Of a DNA stretch of 64,000 nucleotides, positions 35,518 through 44,689 are shown piece by piece. This DNA comes from an uncultured Collinsella sp. GTDB lineage: Bacteria; Actinomycetota; Coriobacteriia; Coriobacteriales; Coriobacteriaceae. The DNA is taken from assembly GCA_900544135.1 (NCBI GenBank), contig UQTU01000013.1:1-64000 (forward strand). Reading direction: 5' to 3'. A program made the translations under genes and the position numbers. Positions within the stretch are counted from its first letter, which is position 1. Every line of letters starts with the position of its first letter. The notes beneath the pieces are model-generated. The model was not told the DNA's origin and did no database searches. It was given only the letters and a program-made list of their open reading frames with translations.

Positions 35518-36438
35518 ATGGCAGAGAACAAGATTCAGCTCACCAAGGCTGACCGTAAGAAGGTTTGCTTCCGTCATCAGTTCCTTCAGGGCTCGTGGAA
35601 CTACGAGCGTATGCAGAACGGCGGCTGGTGCTTCGCAATGATCCCTGCGATCAAGAAGCTCTACACCAGCAAGGATGACCAGATTGCCGCTCTTAAGCGC
35701 CACCTGGAGTTCTATAACACCCACCCCTATGTTTCCGCCCCCGTCATTGGCGTTACCCTCGCCCTCGAGGAGGAGCGCGCCAACGGTGCTCCGATTGACG
35801 ACGTCGCCATTCAGGGCGTCAAGGTCGGTATGATGGGCCCGCTCGCCGGCGTCGGCGACCCCGCCTTCTGGTTCACCCTTCGCCCGATTCTGGGCGCACT
35901 GGGCGCTTCCCTGGCCCTGTCCGGCAGCATCGCCGGTCCGCTGCTGTTCTTCTTCGCGTGGAACATCATCCGCTACGCCTTCCTGTGGTACACGCAGGAG
36001 TTTGGCTACAAGGTCGGCTCCTCCATCGCCAAGGACCTCTCCGGCGGTCTGATGGGCAAGGTCACCGAGGGTGCCTCCATCCTTGGTATGTTCATCATCG
36101 GCGCCCTTGTCGAGCGTTGGGTTTCCATCTCCTTTACCCCGATCGTCTCCAAGGTCACGCAGTCCGCTGGCGCCTATATCGACTGGGCTAATCTGCCCGC
36201 CGGCGCCGAGGGCGTCAAGCAGGCATTGACGATGTACAGCTCTGTCGGTGCCACCGCACTCGACCCGGTGAAGGTCACCACGCTTCAGGCCAACCTCGAT
36301 CAGCTCATCCCCGGCCTTGCCGCCGTGTGCCTGACCCTTCTGGTCTGCAAGCTCCTCAAGAAGAAGGTCAGCCCGATCGTCATCATCCTGGCTCTCTTCG
36401 CCGTCGGCATCATCGGTCGCGTCTGCGGCTTCATGTAA
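35518..36438 (+). CDS. manZ: PTS mannose-family EIID component
   Basis: A 306-residue EIID. It begins with the usual cytoplasmic segment (LTKADRKKVCFRHQFLQGSWNYERMQNGGWCFAM, split by the conserved aromatic residues) and continues GPLAGVGDPAFWFTLRPI, the family signature. Hydrophobic helices follow in the C-terminal half, ending at GRVCGFM. The ATG at 35518 has GGAG nine bases upstream; an upstream GTG at 35509 is too close to that site. Last of the EIIAB-EIIC-EIID set. Confidence 0.95.
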   Translation: MAENKIQLTKADRKKVCFRHQFLQGSWNYERMQNGGWCFAMIPAIKKLYTSKDDQIAALKRHLEFYNTHPYVSAPVIGVTLALEEERANGAPIDDVAIQGVKVGMMGPLAGVGDPAFWFTLRPILGALGASLALSGSIAGPLLFFFAWNIIRYAFLWYTQEFGYKVGSSIAKDLSGGLMGKVTEGASILGMFIIGALVERWVSISFTPIVSKVTQSAGAYIDWANLPAGAEGVKQALTMYSSVGATALDPVKVTTLQANLDQLIPGLAAVCLTLLVCKLLKKKVSPIVIILALFAVGIIGRVCGFM

Positions 36439-36494
36439 GCACGCTTCGGCTTAAGACCGAGAGTTGCTAGGCAAGGGCTTTTGAGCCATTGAAA

Positions 36495-36535
36495 CGGACC
36501 GCACCCGGTGGGTACACTGGATGCGGTCCGATTGT
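36495..36535 (+). terminator. Hairpin between the PTS genes and the DUF956 gene
   Basis: CGGACCGCA (36495-36503) and TGCGGTCCG (36522-36530), followed by ATTGTTTTTA. It is probably a partial terminator lowering expression of the last gene. Confidence 0.7.
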
Positions 36536-36558
36536 TTTTATTGGAGGGCGAGGCGCGT

Positions 36559-36957
36559 ATGGCGCAATCTCAGAACAGCACGGTCGATCTGGCAACGCCG
36601 GCAACCTGCCTGATGGGGCTTACCAGCCACGGTAACGTCATGGTGGGCAATAAGGCGTTTGAGTACTATAACGAGCGCAATCCCGAGGATTATATTCAAA
36701 TCCCGTGGGACGAGGTCGACTATATCGCCGCCGAGGTTTTGCGCGGCACCAAGAAGATCACGCGTTTTGCCATCTTCACCAAGGACAACGGCCACTTTAC
36801 GTTTTCGACGCGCGATGACAAGGAAACGCTTCGCGCGGTGCGTAAGTATATTGACGAGGACAGGCTCGTGCGTTCGCCCGACTTTATCGATGTGACGGCC
36901 AAGGGTGCCAAGAGCATTCCCTCCGTTATCAAAAACCTTTTCCACAAAGGTAACTAG
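36559..36957 (+). CDS. DUF956-family protein (ManO-like)
   Basis: A 132-residue cytoplasmic protein of the DUF956 family, commonly encoded right after mannose-type PTS genes and called ManO in some bacteria. Recognisable segments are MGLTSHGNVMVGNKAFEYYN and IQIPWDEVDYIAAEV. Its molecular role is not established; a part in regulating or assembling the Man PTS is assumed from conserved neighbourhood. ATG 36559 follows GCGAGG; an earlier in-frame ATG lies upstream within the hairpin loop region and is unlikely. Confidence 0.85.
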   Translation: MAQSQNSTVDLATPATCLMGLTSHGNVMVGNKAFEYYNERNPEDYIQIPWDEVDYIAAEVLRGTKKITRFAIFTKDNGHFTFSTRDDKETLRAVRKYIDEDRLVRSPDFIDVTAKGAKSIPSVIKNLFHKGN

Positions 36958-36980
36958 TCATTAAAGAGCGCCCCCCTAAA

Positions 36981-37181
36981 GTGGGACGCGGTTTCCCATG
37001 AGGCTCGATCGGGAAAGTGCATCCCGGTTCGAGTGCCGATTGCGGGATGAAGTTTCCGGAACGGGCCCGTTTGGGAAACCGTGTCCCGTTTCGAGCCGAA
37101 ATTCTGGGACACAGTTTCCCGGCGAGGTCTCATGGGGAAAGTCTGACCCAGAATTTGCCTGGATAGTGGGGCGCACTTTCC
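36981..37181. repeat. Tandem array of 62-bp-period hairpins
   Basis: Left arms GGGAAAGTGCATCCCG (37011), GGGAAACCGTGTCCCG (37073) and GGGAAAGTCTGACCCAG (37135) are exactly 62 bp apart. Each is followed by an inverted partner such as GCGGGATGAAGTTTCC (ends 37057), with right-arm ends at 36996, 37057, 37119 and 37181. The array begins with a right arm alone. The arms vary at two or three positions and the intervening bases are not conserved. Confidence 0.85.
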
Positions 37182-37262
37182 GGAGGGCTGTTCCACCGCA
37201 ACTTCGAAGAGTGGCTATACGTTGCATTACAGCGGCGTAAATCTGCTACACTAGTACAGCAT

Positions 37263-37338
37263 GCCTCCGTAGCTCAGGGGATAGAGCACCGCTCTCCTAA
37301 AGCGGGTGTCGACGGTTCGAATCCGCCCGGGGGCACCA
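37263..37338 (+). tRNA. tRNA-Arg (anticodon CCT)
   Basis: A complete cloverleaf of 76 bases including encoded CCA. The acceptor stem GCCTCCG pairs with CGGGGGC (one G-U), the D arm is AGCTCAGGGGATAGAGC, the anticodon loop CTCCTAA gives CCU for AGG codons, and the T loop is GGTTCGAATCC. It stands alone after the hairpin array and is followed by a terminator. Confidence 0.97.
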
Positions 37339-37348
37339 GAGGAATATC

Positions 37349-37377
37349 GAGCCCGGTACCGCTACGGTGCCGGGCTC
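37349..37377 (+). terminator. Terminator after tRNA-Arg
   Basis: GAGCCCGGTACCG and CGGTGCCGGGCTC pair (one G-U) around CTA, followed by TTCTGGTTC. Confidence 0.7.
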
Positions 37378-37406
37378 TTCTGGTTCAATGCCATGTCAAA
37401 AATGAA

Positions 37407-37437
37407 GCGCCCGCTTGCTGGGGGAGCAAGCGGGCGC
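37407..37437 (-). terminator. Terminator of the minus-strand cell-wall kinase operon
   Basis: GCGCCCGCTTGCT and AGCAAGCGGGCGC pair around a G-rich loop; on the minus strand TTCATTTTT follows. Confidence 0.85.
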
Positions 37438-37489
37438 CTGTGAGCGAATATGTTTGCGGCGAGAGCCGTAATGAGCGGTTGGGTTGCGA

Positions 37490-39451
37490 CTAGTTGGTCG
37501 TACCAGAATCGTCGCCCGTGCTCGTGCCTGAACCCGAACCCGAGCCAGAAAGTGCAACCGTCAGCGTAATCGTGCTGTCGGTGGACTGCTTGCCGGTGGG
37601 GGAGACGCCCGTAACGGTGGCATCCTCGTTGCCGCTCACGGGATTGCCGTTCTGGTCACAGAAGCCAATGTTATAGAAACCGGCGTTGTTGAGCGCGGTA
37701 ACGGCGGCGGAAATGCTCTTGCCGTATAGGTTGCCCGGGACGGAGGCCTTGCCGGACTTCTTGGCAATGACGACGGTAATCGTGGCACCGGGCTTCTGCT
37801 TGCCGCTGGGGTTCCAGCTGATCACGGTGCCCTCGGTAACCGAGTCGTTCTCCTGGTAGCTCACGTCGACGCCAAAACCTGCCATATCGAGGGCGTTGCG
37901 CGCCTGGGCCTCGGTCATGTCGGTCAGGTCGGGGACGGACGTGGTATCCGGGCCGCTCGAGACCTTATACGAGATGGTCGTGCCCTTCTCGACTTCCTTA
38001 CCGGCTTTGGTGCCCTGCTCAAAGACCTGGCCCTCATCGGCCTCGTTGGCCTCCTCGGAGGCGTTGCCCTTCAGGCCAACGCTTGCCAGCGCGGCTTCTG
38101 CCTGGTCCTTGGTCAGGCCGACAAGCTGGGGAACCTCAACCTTCTCGGAGGGCTTGGGGCCCTTGGAGATCACCAGGTTCACCTTGGTGCCCTTGGCCTT
38201 CTTGGTGTGGCCGTTGGGCGTTTGCTCGGCGACCTTGCCTTCGTCGACATCGTCGTTGTAGCTTTGGTCGATGGTGCCGACCTCGAGGCCGGCTTCCTTG
38301 ATCTGCTCGACGGCAGTCTGCTGGTCCTTGCCCAGTACATCGGGAACGGTGACCTGCTCGCCGCCAAAGAGTCCTGTGGCAAAGGCCACCACGATGCCGA
38401 TGACGGCAACGGCTGCCACCACGGCGGCGATGATCTTGTTCTTGTTGGATTTGGGCTTTTCGACCTCGTAGGAGCCGGTGGAACCCGAAACCGAGCTACG
38501 GGCGGTATTCTGGCCGCTCACGCCCGAGACGGGACGCACCATGGCGCGCGTCTGATCGGAAAGCTCGCGAGTCTTGGTGGCGCCCAGCTCGCCGGGGGCA
38601 CCGATGATGCGCGTGGGCTCCGAGATGTTGACGGCACGGCCCGACAGGTAGCTGTTGAGCACCTGACGAAGCTCGTCGGCGGTCTGGAAGCGGTTTGCCG
38701 GGTCCTTCTCCATGCACTTGAGGATGATGCGCTCAAGGTCGGCGTCGACACCGGAGTTGATCTGGCTCGGTGGAATAGGCAGCTCGTTGACCTGCTTGAG
38801 TGCGACCGAGATAGCGTCGTCACCGTCAAAGGGAACGCGGCCGGTGGCGCACTCATACATCACGACGCCCAGCGAGTAGATATCCGAGGTGGGGCCGAGG
38901 TCCTGACCACGGGTCTGCTCGGGGCTGACGTAGTGGGCGGTTCCCAGCACGTTGTTGTCTTGCGTGAGGTGGCTGTTCTTGGCGCGCGCGATGCCAAAGT
39001 CCATCACCTTGATGTTGCCGTCGGGCAGCACCATGATGTTCTGCGGCTTAATGTCGCGGTGGATGATCTCATGCTTGTGAGCGACCGAAAGCGCGGAGCT
39101 GATCTGCGAGCCGATCTGGGCGACCTTCTTGGGGTCGAGGGCGCCGTGGCTCTTGATGCCGCTCTTAAGGTCGGTACCGCGCAGGTACTCCATGACGATG
39201 TAATAGGTGTCGCCGTCCTTGCCCCAATCGTAGACGCCCACGATATAGGGGGAGGAGAGACCGGCTGCTGCCTGGGCCTCCTGCTTAAAGCGTGCGGCGA
39301 AGGTTGCGTCGCCAGCATACTGCGGCAGCATGATCTTGACGGCAACCGTGCGGTCGAGGACCTGGTCCTGTGCACGGTAGACGGTCGCCATGCCGCCTGT
39401 CCCCACCTTATCCTTGAGGAGGTATCTTCCCCCGAGGACCCTCTGTTCCAT
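37490..39451 (-). CDS. pknB: Ser/Thr protein kinase with four PASTA domains (PknB/StkP type)
   Basis: A 653-residue transmembrane kinase. The catalytic domain (about 1-270) has GTGGMATVYRA, the lysine in VAVKIML, HRDIKPQNIM, DFG and SPEQ. A juxtamembrane region is followed by one transmembrane helix (about 330-350, IIAAVVAAVAVIGIVVAFATG), then four extracellular PASTA repeats that sense muropeptides or lipid II and a Ser/Gly/Thr-rich tail. It is last in an operon that encodes a second kinase, two FHA proteins, the cognate phosphatase and a RodA-PBP fusion. AGGAG five bases before ATG 39451 fixes the start; the frame opens five codons earlier. It is the main regulator of cell-wall growth in actinobacteria. 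Confidence 0.95.
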   Translation of the reverse strand: MEQRVLGGRYLLKDKVGTGGMATVYRAQDQVLDRTVAVKIMLPQYAGDATFAARFKQEAQAAAGLSSPYIVGVYDWGKDGDTYYIVMEYLRGTDLKSGIKSHGALDPKKVAQIGSQISSALSVAHKHEIIHRDIKPQNIMVLPDGNIKVMDFGIARAKNSHLTQDNNVLGTAHYVSPEQTRGQDLGPTSDIYSLGVVMYECATGRVPFDGDDAISVALKQVNELPIPPSQINSGVDADLERIILKCMEKDPANRFQTADELRQVLNSYLSGRAVNISEPTRIIGAPGELGATKTRELSDQTRAMVRPVSGVSGQNTARSSVSGSTGSYEVEKPKSNKNKIIAAVVAAVAVIGIVVAFATGLFGGEQVTVPDVLGKDQQTAVEQIKEAGLEVGTIDQSYNDDVDEGKVAEQTPNGHTKKAKGTKVNLVISKGPKPSEKVEVPQLVGLTKDQAEAALASVGLKGNASEEANEADEGQVFEQGTKAGKEVEKGTTISYKVSSGPDTTSVPDLTDMTEAQARNALDMAGFGVDVSYQENDSVTEGTVISWNPSGKQKPGATITVVIAKKSGKASVPGNLYGKSISAAVTALNNAGFYNIGFCDQNGNPVSGNEDATVTGVSPTGKQSTDSTITLTVALSGSGSGSGTSTGDDSGTTN

Positions 39452-39583
39452 TCCTGCTCCTAACATAACTATTCGCTCAACGATGTGTGTAGTACCTACG
39501 ATGTGGCCGCTGGGGCCGTGTGGCGCGTTGCCGCTAACTCTTCGGTCGCGGCGCGCCTCGGGTGTCTGATTCGATCATGGGCA

Positions 39584-42454
39584 TCACGCTCCCTGTGCGG
39601 CGAGCGCTGCGGTCAGGACGATGCCGGCAATCTTGGCCGCCTTGACGTCGTGTTTGTCGTAATCCTCCAAGGCCACCGAGATGGCGACCGTGGGTGAATC
39701 GTAAGGTGCAAAGCCAACGAACATCGAGTTGACGTTGGTGCCGCCGGTCTCGGCCGAGCCGGTCTTGCCGGCGACCTTGACGCCGGGGACCTGGGCATCG
39801 GTGCCGGTACCGGACTGGACGACGGCGAGCATGGCCTGCTTGACCTGGTCGGCCGTGGCGGAGCTGACGGCCTGACCCAGCGAGCGGGACTGCGTGGTCT
39901 TGACCACAGTTCCGTCCGGGGCGAGTACCTGGGCTACAAAGTACGGGTCCATGACCACGCCACTGTTAGCGATGGCGGCGGCAATCACGGCGTTTTGCAT
40001 GACGGTGGTCTGCGGGCCGGGCGTGTGGTCCATGCCGACAGGCTGGCCGGCGCCGGCCCAAGCGGTCTCCCACTCGGTCATGAGCGACGGGTCTGCCATG
40101 ATGGAGGCCGCGGAGGTCAGGTCCTGGCCGAGCTTTTGGCCGTAGCCAAAGGCGTTGGCAAACTGCACGAGCGTGTTTGCGCCAACTTCGTTTGCCACCT
40201 GGCCAAAGACGACGTTGGAGGACACGGCAAAGGCCTGCTGCAGGCTGATGGTGCCGTAGCTCTCGTTGGCATAGTTGGTGACCGGTGCGTTGCCGATGTC
40301 CATGGAGCCGGGCGCCTGGTAGGTGCTGGTAAGGCTGGCGGTACCGGTCTCGAGTGCCGCGGAAAGCGTAACGACCTTAAACGTTGAGCCCGGCGTGTAC
40401 AGCGCGTCCATGGCGCGATTGTACATGGAGCCGTCCTCGCCGCCGCCCGTCTGCAGCAGGGCATCGATGTTGGTGTTGTCGTAGGTGGGCGAGCTGGCAC
40501 ATGCGAGCACCGCGCCGGTACGCGGGTCGATGACCACTACAGCGCCCTTAAAGCCCTTGAGTGCCTGCTCGGCCGCCGTCTGGATGCGCGAGTCGATGGT
40601 GAGCTTGGCGGTGTTGCCCGGCTGGGTCTGGCCCGCGAGCGACGCGATGGCGTTGTTCCAGCTGGAGTAGTCCTTAGAACCGGTGAGCGTGTCGTTCATG
40701 ACGCTCTCGATGGCGGTGGTGCCATACTGCTGGCTCACGTAGCCAACCACGTGCGCTGCCAGGTTACCGTTGGGGTAGGAGCGTACGTAGGTGCCGTCCT
40801 CCTGCTGCAGCGACTCGGCCAGCGTCACGCCGTCGGACGTGATGATGGAGCCGCGCTGGATGTACTTGGAGCGGGCGATGGTGTGGTTGTTGGTCGGCAT
40901 GTCCTGATAGTCCTTGGCCTTAATGACCTGGACATAGGTGAGGTTGCCGATAAGGATGGCGAACAGCGCCGTAAAGGCGAGCACCGCACGGGTTAGACGG
41001 TTGGCGAGCGCAACGCGGCCGAGCACACCGGATTCAGGCGTGTCGAGCAGGCGACGGCGCATGCGCAAGCCGACGGAATGGCTGCCGCTGCCGTAGGAAG
41101 ACGAGGTGGCAAAGCGCGTGCCCGTCGGGGCGGCGGCGGATGCGACCTGATCATCGGTGATGGCGGTCATGGTGCCGGTGCCGGTAAGCTCGGCCTCGCG
41201 TCCGGTCGCTTCGTCACCGGCGCGCAGCAGGAGCGCGACGATGATAAAGCTTGCCAGCAGCGAGGAACCGCCCTGGCTCATAAAGGGCAGGGTGACGCCG
41301 GTCAGCGGGATCAGGCGGGTAACGCCGCCCACGATCAAGAAGGCCTGGAAGCTGATGGCGGCCGTAAGGCCCGTGGCGCTAAAGGCGGCGAGGTCGGATT
41401 TAGCGCGGGCAGCTGTGGTCAGGCCGCGAACGGCAAAGAGCATAAACAGGATGAGCACGGCGCCGCCGCCCAAGAGGCCCATCTCCTCGCCGATAGCCGA
41501 GAAGATAAAGTCGGACTCGACGACAGGGATGTTGTTGGCCATGCCGTTGCCGATGCCAACGCCGACCAGACCGCCATCGGCAAGCGAGAAGAGCGACTGG
41601 ACGATCTGGTAGCCCTGGCCCTGGGCGTCCTTAAACGGATCGACCCAAACCTGGAAACGCACCTGAACGTGAGACAGGAACTTGTAGGCGCCCACAGCTC
41701 CAACGGCTAAGAGCGCAAGGCCGATAACGACATACGAAAAGCGCCCCGTGGCAACGTAGAGCATCAGCAAGAAGATGGTGTAGAACAGCACGGCCGAACC
41801 CAGGTCGCGTTCGAAGACGACGACGTGCAGGCACACACCCCACACGGCAAACAGCGGCAGCAGCAGTCGCAGGCGAGGGATCTTAAAGCCCAGGATCTTG
41901 CGGTTGGAGATGGAGAACAGCTCGCGGTTCTCGGCCAGGTACCCGGCCAGGAACAGCACGATAAAGACCTTGGCGAACTCGCCAGGCTGGATGGTAAAGC
42001 CCGCGATGCGAATCCACAGCTTGGAGCCCGAGATCGTGGTGCCGATAAAGATGGGCAGCATCAGCAGGATGATGCCGATGATGCCAAAGGTGTACTTGTA
42101 GCGCATGACCACGTCGAGGTTTTTGACCAGTGCGAGCGTTCCCACCATCAGGGCCACCGAGACAAACAGGATGATGAGCTGTGAGATGGCGAGAGCGGGG
42201 GCGAGGCGTGTCACGAACGTGATGCCGATGCCCGAAAGTATAAATACGATGGGTAGGATGGCGGGGTCGGCGCCGGGCGCCAAGATGCGCACGGCGATAT
42301 GTGCCGCGGCGAAGGCGGCAAAGAGGCCGATCGGCACGGCGAGCGTCTCAAAGGAGATGGCGGCGCCCGCGGTGAGCACGTACATCGCATACAGCAGGAT
42401 GACGGGGAACGCCGAGGCGATGAGCAAGAGCAGCTCGGTGTTGCGGCGACTCAT
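39584..42454 (-). CDS. RodA/FtsW-PBP fusion (SEDS glycosyltransferase plus transpeptidase)
   Basis: A 957-residue fusion. The N-terminal roughly 450 residues are a SEDS polymerase with about eleven hydrophobic helices and motifs FVTRLAPALA, GFTIQPGEFAK and FMSQGGSSLLASF. After a linker and one more helix comes a class-B PBP: dimerisation segment RGSIITSDGVTLAES, catalytic SxxK in PGSTFKVV, SSN and KTGSAE. In most actinobacteria rodA and pbpA are separate neighbours in this same operon; here one continuous frame joins them with no stop or frameshift between the domains. GGAGT eight bases before ATG 42454 sets the start. It should make and cross-link peptidoglycan as a single protein. Confidence 0.93.
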   Translation of the reverse strand: MSRRNTELLLLIASAFPVILLYAMYVLTAGAAISFETLAVPIGLFAAFAAAHIAVRILAPGADPAILPIVFILSGIGITFVTRLAPALAISQLIILFVSVALMVGTLALVKNLDVVMRYKYTFGIIGIILLMLPIFIGTTISGSKLWIRIAGFTIQPGEFAKVFIVLFLAGYLAENRELFSISNRKILGFKIPRLRLLLPLFAVWGVCLHVVVFERDLGSAVLFYTIFLLMLYVATGRFSYVVIGLALLAVGAVGAYKFLSHVQVRFQVWVDPFKDAQGQGYQIVQSLFSLADGGLVGVGIGNGMANNIPVVESDFIFSAIGEEMGLLGGGAVLILFMLFAVRGLTTAARAKSDLAAFSATGLTAAISFQAFLIVGGVTRLIPLTGVTLPFMSQGGSSLLASFIIVALLLRAGDEATGREAELTGTGTMTAITDDQVASAAAPTGTRFATSSSYGSGSHSVGLRMRRRLLDTPESGVLGRVALANRLTRAVLAFTALFAILIGNLTYVQVIKAKDYQDMPTNNHTIARSKYIQRGSIITSDGVTLAESLQQEDGTYVRSYPNGNLAAHVVGYVSQQYGTTAIESVMNDTLTGSKDYSSWNNAIASLAGQTQPGNTAKLTIDSRIQTAAEQALKGFKGAVVVIDPRTGAVLACASSPTYDNTNIDALLQTGGGEDGSMYNRAMDALYTPGSTFKVVTLSAALETGTASLTSTYQAPGSMDIGNAPVTNYANESYGTISLQQAFAVSSNVVFGQVANEVGANTLVQFANAFGYGQKLGQDLTSAASIMADPSLMTEWETAWAGAGQPVGMDHTPGPQTTVMQNAVIAAAIANSGVVMDPYFVAQVLAPDGTVVKTTQSRSLGQAVSSATADQVKQAMLAVVQSGTGTDAQVPGVKVAGKTGSAETGGTNVNSMFVGFAPYDSPTVAISVALEDYDKHDVKAAKIAGIVLTAALAAQGA

Positions 42455-42470
42455 AAGCGGCACTCCCTTT

Positions 42471-44270
42471 CTAATTCTTATCGGAGGCTTCGGCCTCGGC
42501 GGACTGTTCGGCGGTTTTCTCGGAATCTGATTCGGAGGTCGATCCCTGATTGGTGTTGTCGCGAATCGTCTGCGCGTCAATCACCTGGCGGGTCTGCTCC
42601 TCGTCGATCTGGTGGCGGTACTTGGATATCGTGTCCTGCGCATCGTCGACACTTGTTTGCGGAATGCCCGCCTTGAGGCGGTTTTGCGTGTCTTCGGGCA
42701 GGTCGGATAGCTTGATGCTGGTTTCGCTTTCGAGCCAGTGGAGCTTGAGTCCGAGCGGCTTGCCGGGCAGGCCGCGCCAGACGGCGACATTGCCCTGGTA
42801 GGTACCCAGGTAGTACGAGCCGGTGACACCCGTGTAGGCCCAGATGCCAGCTGCCAGCACAAAGACGAGGGCCAGAATGGCGGCGATAGTAATGTTGCGG
42901 CGACGCACGCGCTGCGCCTCGCGCATAACGCCATCGTCAACCAGGTCAACGACTACTACGGTCACGTTGTCGTGGCCGCCGGCGGCAAGCGCAGCGTCCA
43001 CTAGGTTGTCGACGCAGATTTGCGCGGTTGAGGACTGCGTGGCGATGTTCTCGATATCGCTATCGGGAATCATGCTCGAAAGGCCGTCAGAGCACAGGAT
43101 CAGGCGGTCGCCTTCCTCGATATGCAGAGTGAAGTGGTCGGCATACATGGCGGGGTCCGAGCCCAGCGCACGGGTGATGACCGAACGGTTGGGGTGGACG
43201 CGAGCCTCGTCTGCCGTAATCTCGCCGGCGTCCACGAGTTCTTCCACATAGGAGTGGTCGCGGGTCACGCGGATGAGCGTGCCCTCGTGGAGCAGGTAGG
43301 CGCGCGAGTCGCCCACGTGGGCGATGGCGAGCGTATCGTTTTCGATATAGGCGCAAGTGGCTGTGCAGCCCATGCCGGGCTTGCCCAGGCCATTCAAGGC
43401 GGCCTCGATTACGGCGGCGTTAGCGGCCTCGACGGCTGCCGCCAGGCGTGCGGCGTCGGCGGACTGCGGGGCCGTCTTGGCAATAGTCTCAACGGCGATG
43501 GAAGAGGCCACCTCGCCGGCAGCGTGACCACCCATGCCGTCGCATACGCAAAAGAGCGGCGACTGCACCAGGTAGGAATCCTCATTGTGCGGGCGCACGC
43601 AGCCAACGTCGGAGCGGGCGCCCCACATGAGTTGCGTGGTGGTGCCGGCATCATAGGTCGAGTCGGTCTCGATGCGCTCCTCGGTCAGGGGCTCAAAGCT
43701 CATGGTCGACCCGGGGTCTTTGAGCTTGGCCTCAACGGCGGCAACGTCGATTTCGGCTGTGTCACCGGGAGAGACGGTGTCGGTCTCGGCGTTTGATTCG
43801 GAATCGCCGGTGTCCGGGGAGTCGGGCTCCTCGGAAACGCGGGCGGTCGGCTCGTCATCTTGCGGGCTGACGTCTATAGGCTCGGGCGCCGGCGTAGACG
43901 CGGGCGCAACCTCGGATGCCGGGGCTATGGGAAACGCCGGCGCGGCGGGCTCGGGTGCCGCAAACACCGCAGCGCTCTCGTTGATTGCCGCGGCGACGGG
44001 CTCTGCAAAGTGAGCCGGCGCCGGGGTTGCTTCGGGCGCTGTGGGCTGTTCCGCAGCATGTGCGCCGATGGGCGCCGCTACGGCATCCTCTTCGTCCTCG
44101 TTATCGGCGAGATCCGAAATATCATGCGTTACTTGCGAAAGAGGCAGGGAGAACACGGTGTCCTCGGGCTCCACGGGTGCGGAGCCCGCCGGAGCGGCGT
44201 GGGCCGGCGCAGCTGTGGCGGCGGCCGGTGCCTCGGTCATAGTTGCGGACTTGTTCTCCTCGTCGATCAT
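42471..44270 (-). CDS. PP2C-type protein phosphatase (PstP-like) with long N-terminal extension
   Basis: A 599-residue phosphatase. The first 210 or so residues are Ala/Pro/Glu-rich and low complexity. The PP2C domain (about 213-455) carries metal-binding motifs SDVGCVRPHNEDSYLV, CDGMGGHAAGE, AHVGDSRAYL, and SDGLSSMI, GHDNVTVVVVDL near the end. One transmembrane helix (about 470-490) leads to an external tail ending in acidic low complexity. It reverses the kinases of this operon. Its ATG overlaps the FhaB stop (ATGA). The N-terminal extension is unusual; PstP of mycobacteria starts directly with the catalytic domain. Confidence 0.93.
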   Translation of the reverse strand: MIDEENKSATMTEAPAAATAAPAHAAPAGSAPVEPEDTVFSLPLSQVTHDISDLADNEDEEDAVAAPIGAHAAEQPTAPEATPAPAHFAEPVAAAINESAAVFAAPEPAAPAFPIAPASEVAPASTPAPEPIDVSPQDDEPTARVSEEPDSPDTGDSESNAETDTVSPGDTAEIDVAAVEAKLKDPGSTMSFEPLTEERIETDSTYDAGTTTQLMWGARSDVGCVRPHNEDSYLVQSPLFCVCDGMGGHAAGEVASSIAVETIAKTAPQSADAARLAAAVEAANAAVIEAALNGLGKPGMGCTATCAYIENDTLAIAHVGDSRAYLLHEGTLIRVTRDHSYVEELVDAGEITADEARVHPNRSVITRALGSDPAMYADHFTLHIEEGDRLILCSDGLSSMIPDSDIENIATQSSTAQICVDNLVDAALAAGGHDNVTVVVVDLVDDGVMREAQRVRRRNITIAAILALVFVLAAGIWAYTGVTGSYYLGTYQGNVAVWRGLPGKPLGLKLHWLESETSIKLSDLPEDTQNRLKAGIPQTSVDDAQDTISKYRHQIDEEQTRQVIDAQTIRDNTNQGSTSESDSEKTAEQSAEAEASDKN

Positions 44271-44683
44271 CGACGGTTCACCTTCATGACCACGTCGCCA
44301 ATCTGGACTTCGTCGCCCTCACGCAGCGTCGCGGGCTCCACGAGCTGGCGGCCGTTGACGAGCGTGCCGTTAAGCGAGTTGAGGTCCTCGATGATGAGCG
44401 CCGGGCCCTGCAGCGAAAAGCGCGCATGCGAGGCCGAGACGAACGGTTCGTTGATGCAGATGTCCGAAGACGGAGAGCGACCGACGATGACGGGGCCGAG
44501 CATGTCTACGTGGATGCCGCGGATACCGCGCGGGCCCTTGTCCACATCGATCGTCCAGATAGCCGAGTCGCGGCGCTGCCCGCGCACGAGTCCCACGCCG
44601 GTCTTCATGACGGCGAACAGGAAGATATAGAGCAGGGCGACCAGGACGATGCGGCCTGCAAAAAGGACGATATCGATGTTCAT
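44267..44683 (-). CDS. fhaB: Membrane-anchored FHA-domain protein (FhaB/FipA-interacting type)
   Basis: A 138-residue protein with one N-terminal helix (about 5-28) and a C-terminal FHA domain (about 60-138). Phosphothreonine-binding residues are in VIVGRSPSSDICI, SASHARF and DLNSLNGTLVNG. FhaB-like proteins bind phosphorylated kinase and cell-division partners. Its stop overlaps the phosphatase start by four bases. Confidence 0.92.
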   Translation of the reverse strand: MNIDIVLFAGRIVLVALLYIFLFAVMKTGVGLVRGQRRDSAIWTIDVDKGPRGIRGIHVDMLGPVIVGRSPSSDICINEPFVSASHARFSLQGPALIIEDLNSLNGTLVNGRQLVEPATLREGDEVQIGDVVMKVNRR

Positions 44684-44689
44684 AAGCGA

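Noticed and set aside
36981..37181. 62-bp-period array as a CRISPR array
   Set aside because: The period is CRISPR-like, but arms alternate in orientation, differ between units at several positions, and no cas genes are nearby. A CRISPR array would have near-identical direct repeats.
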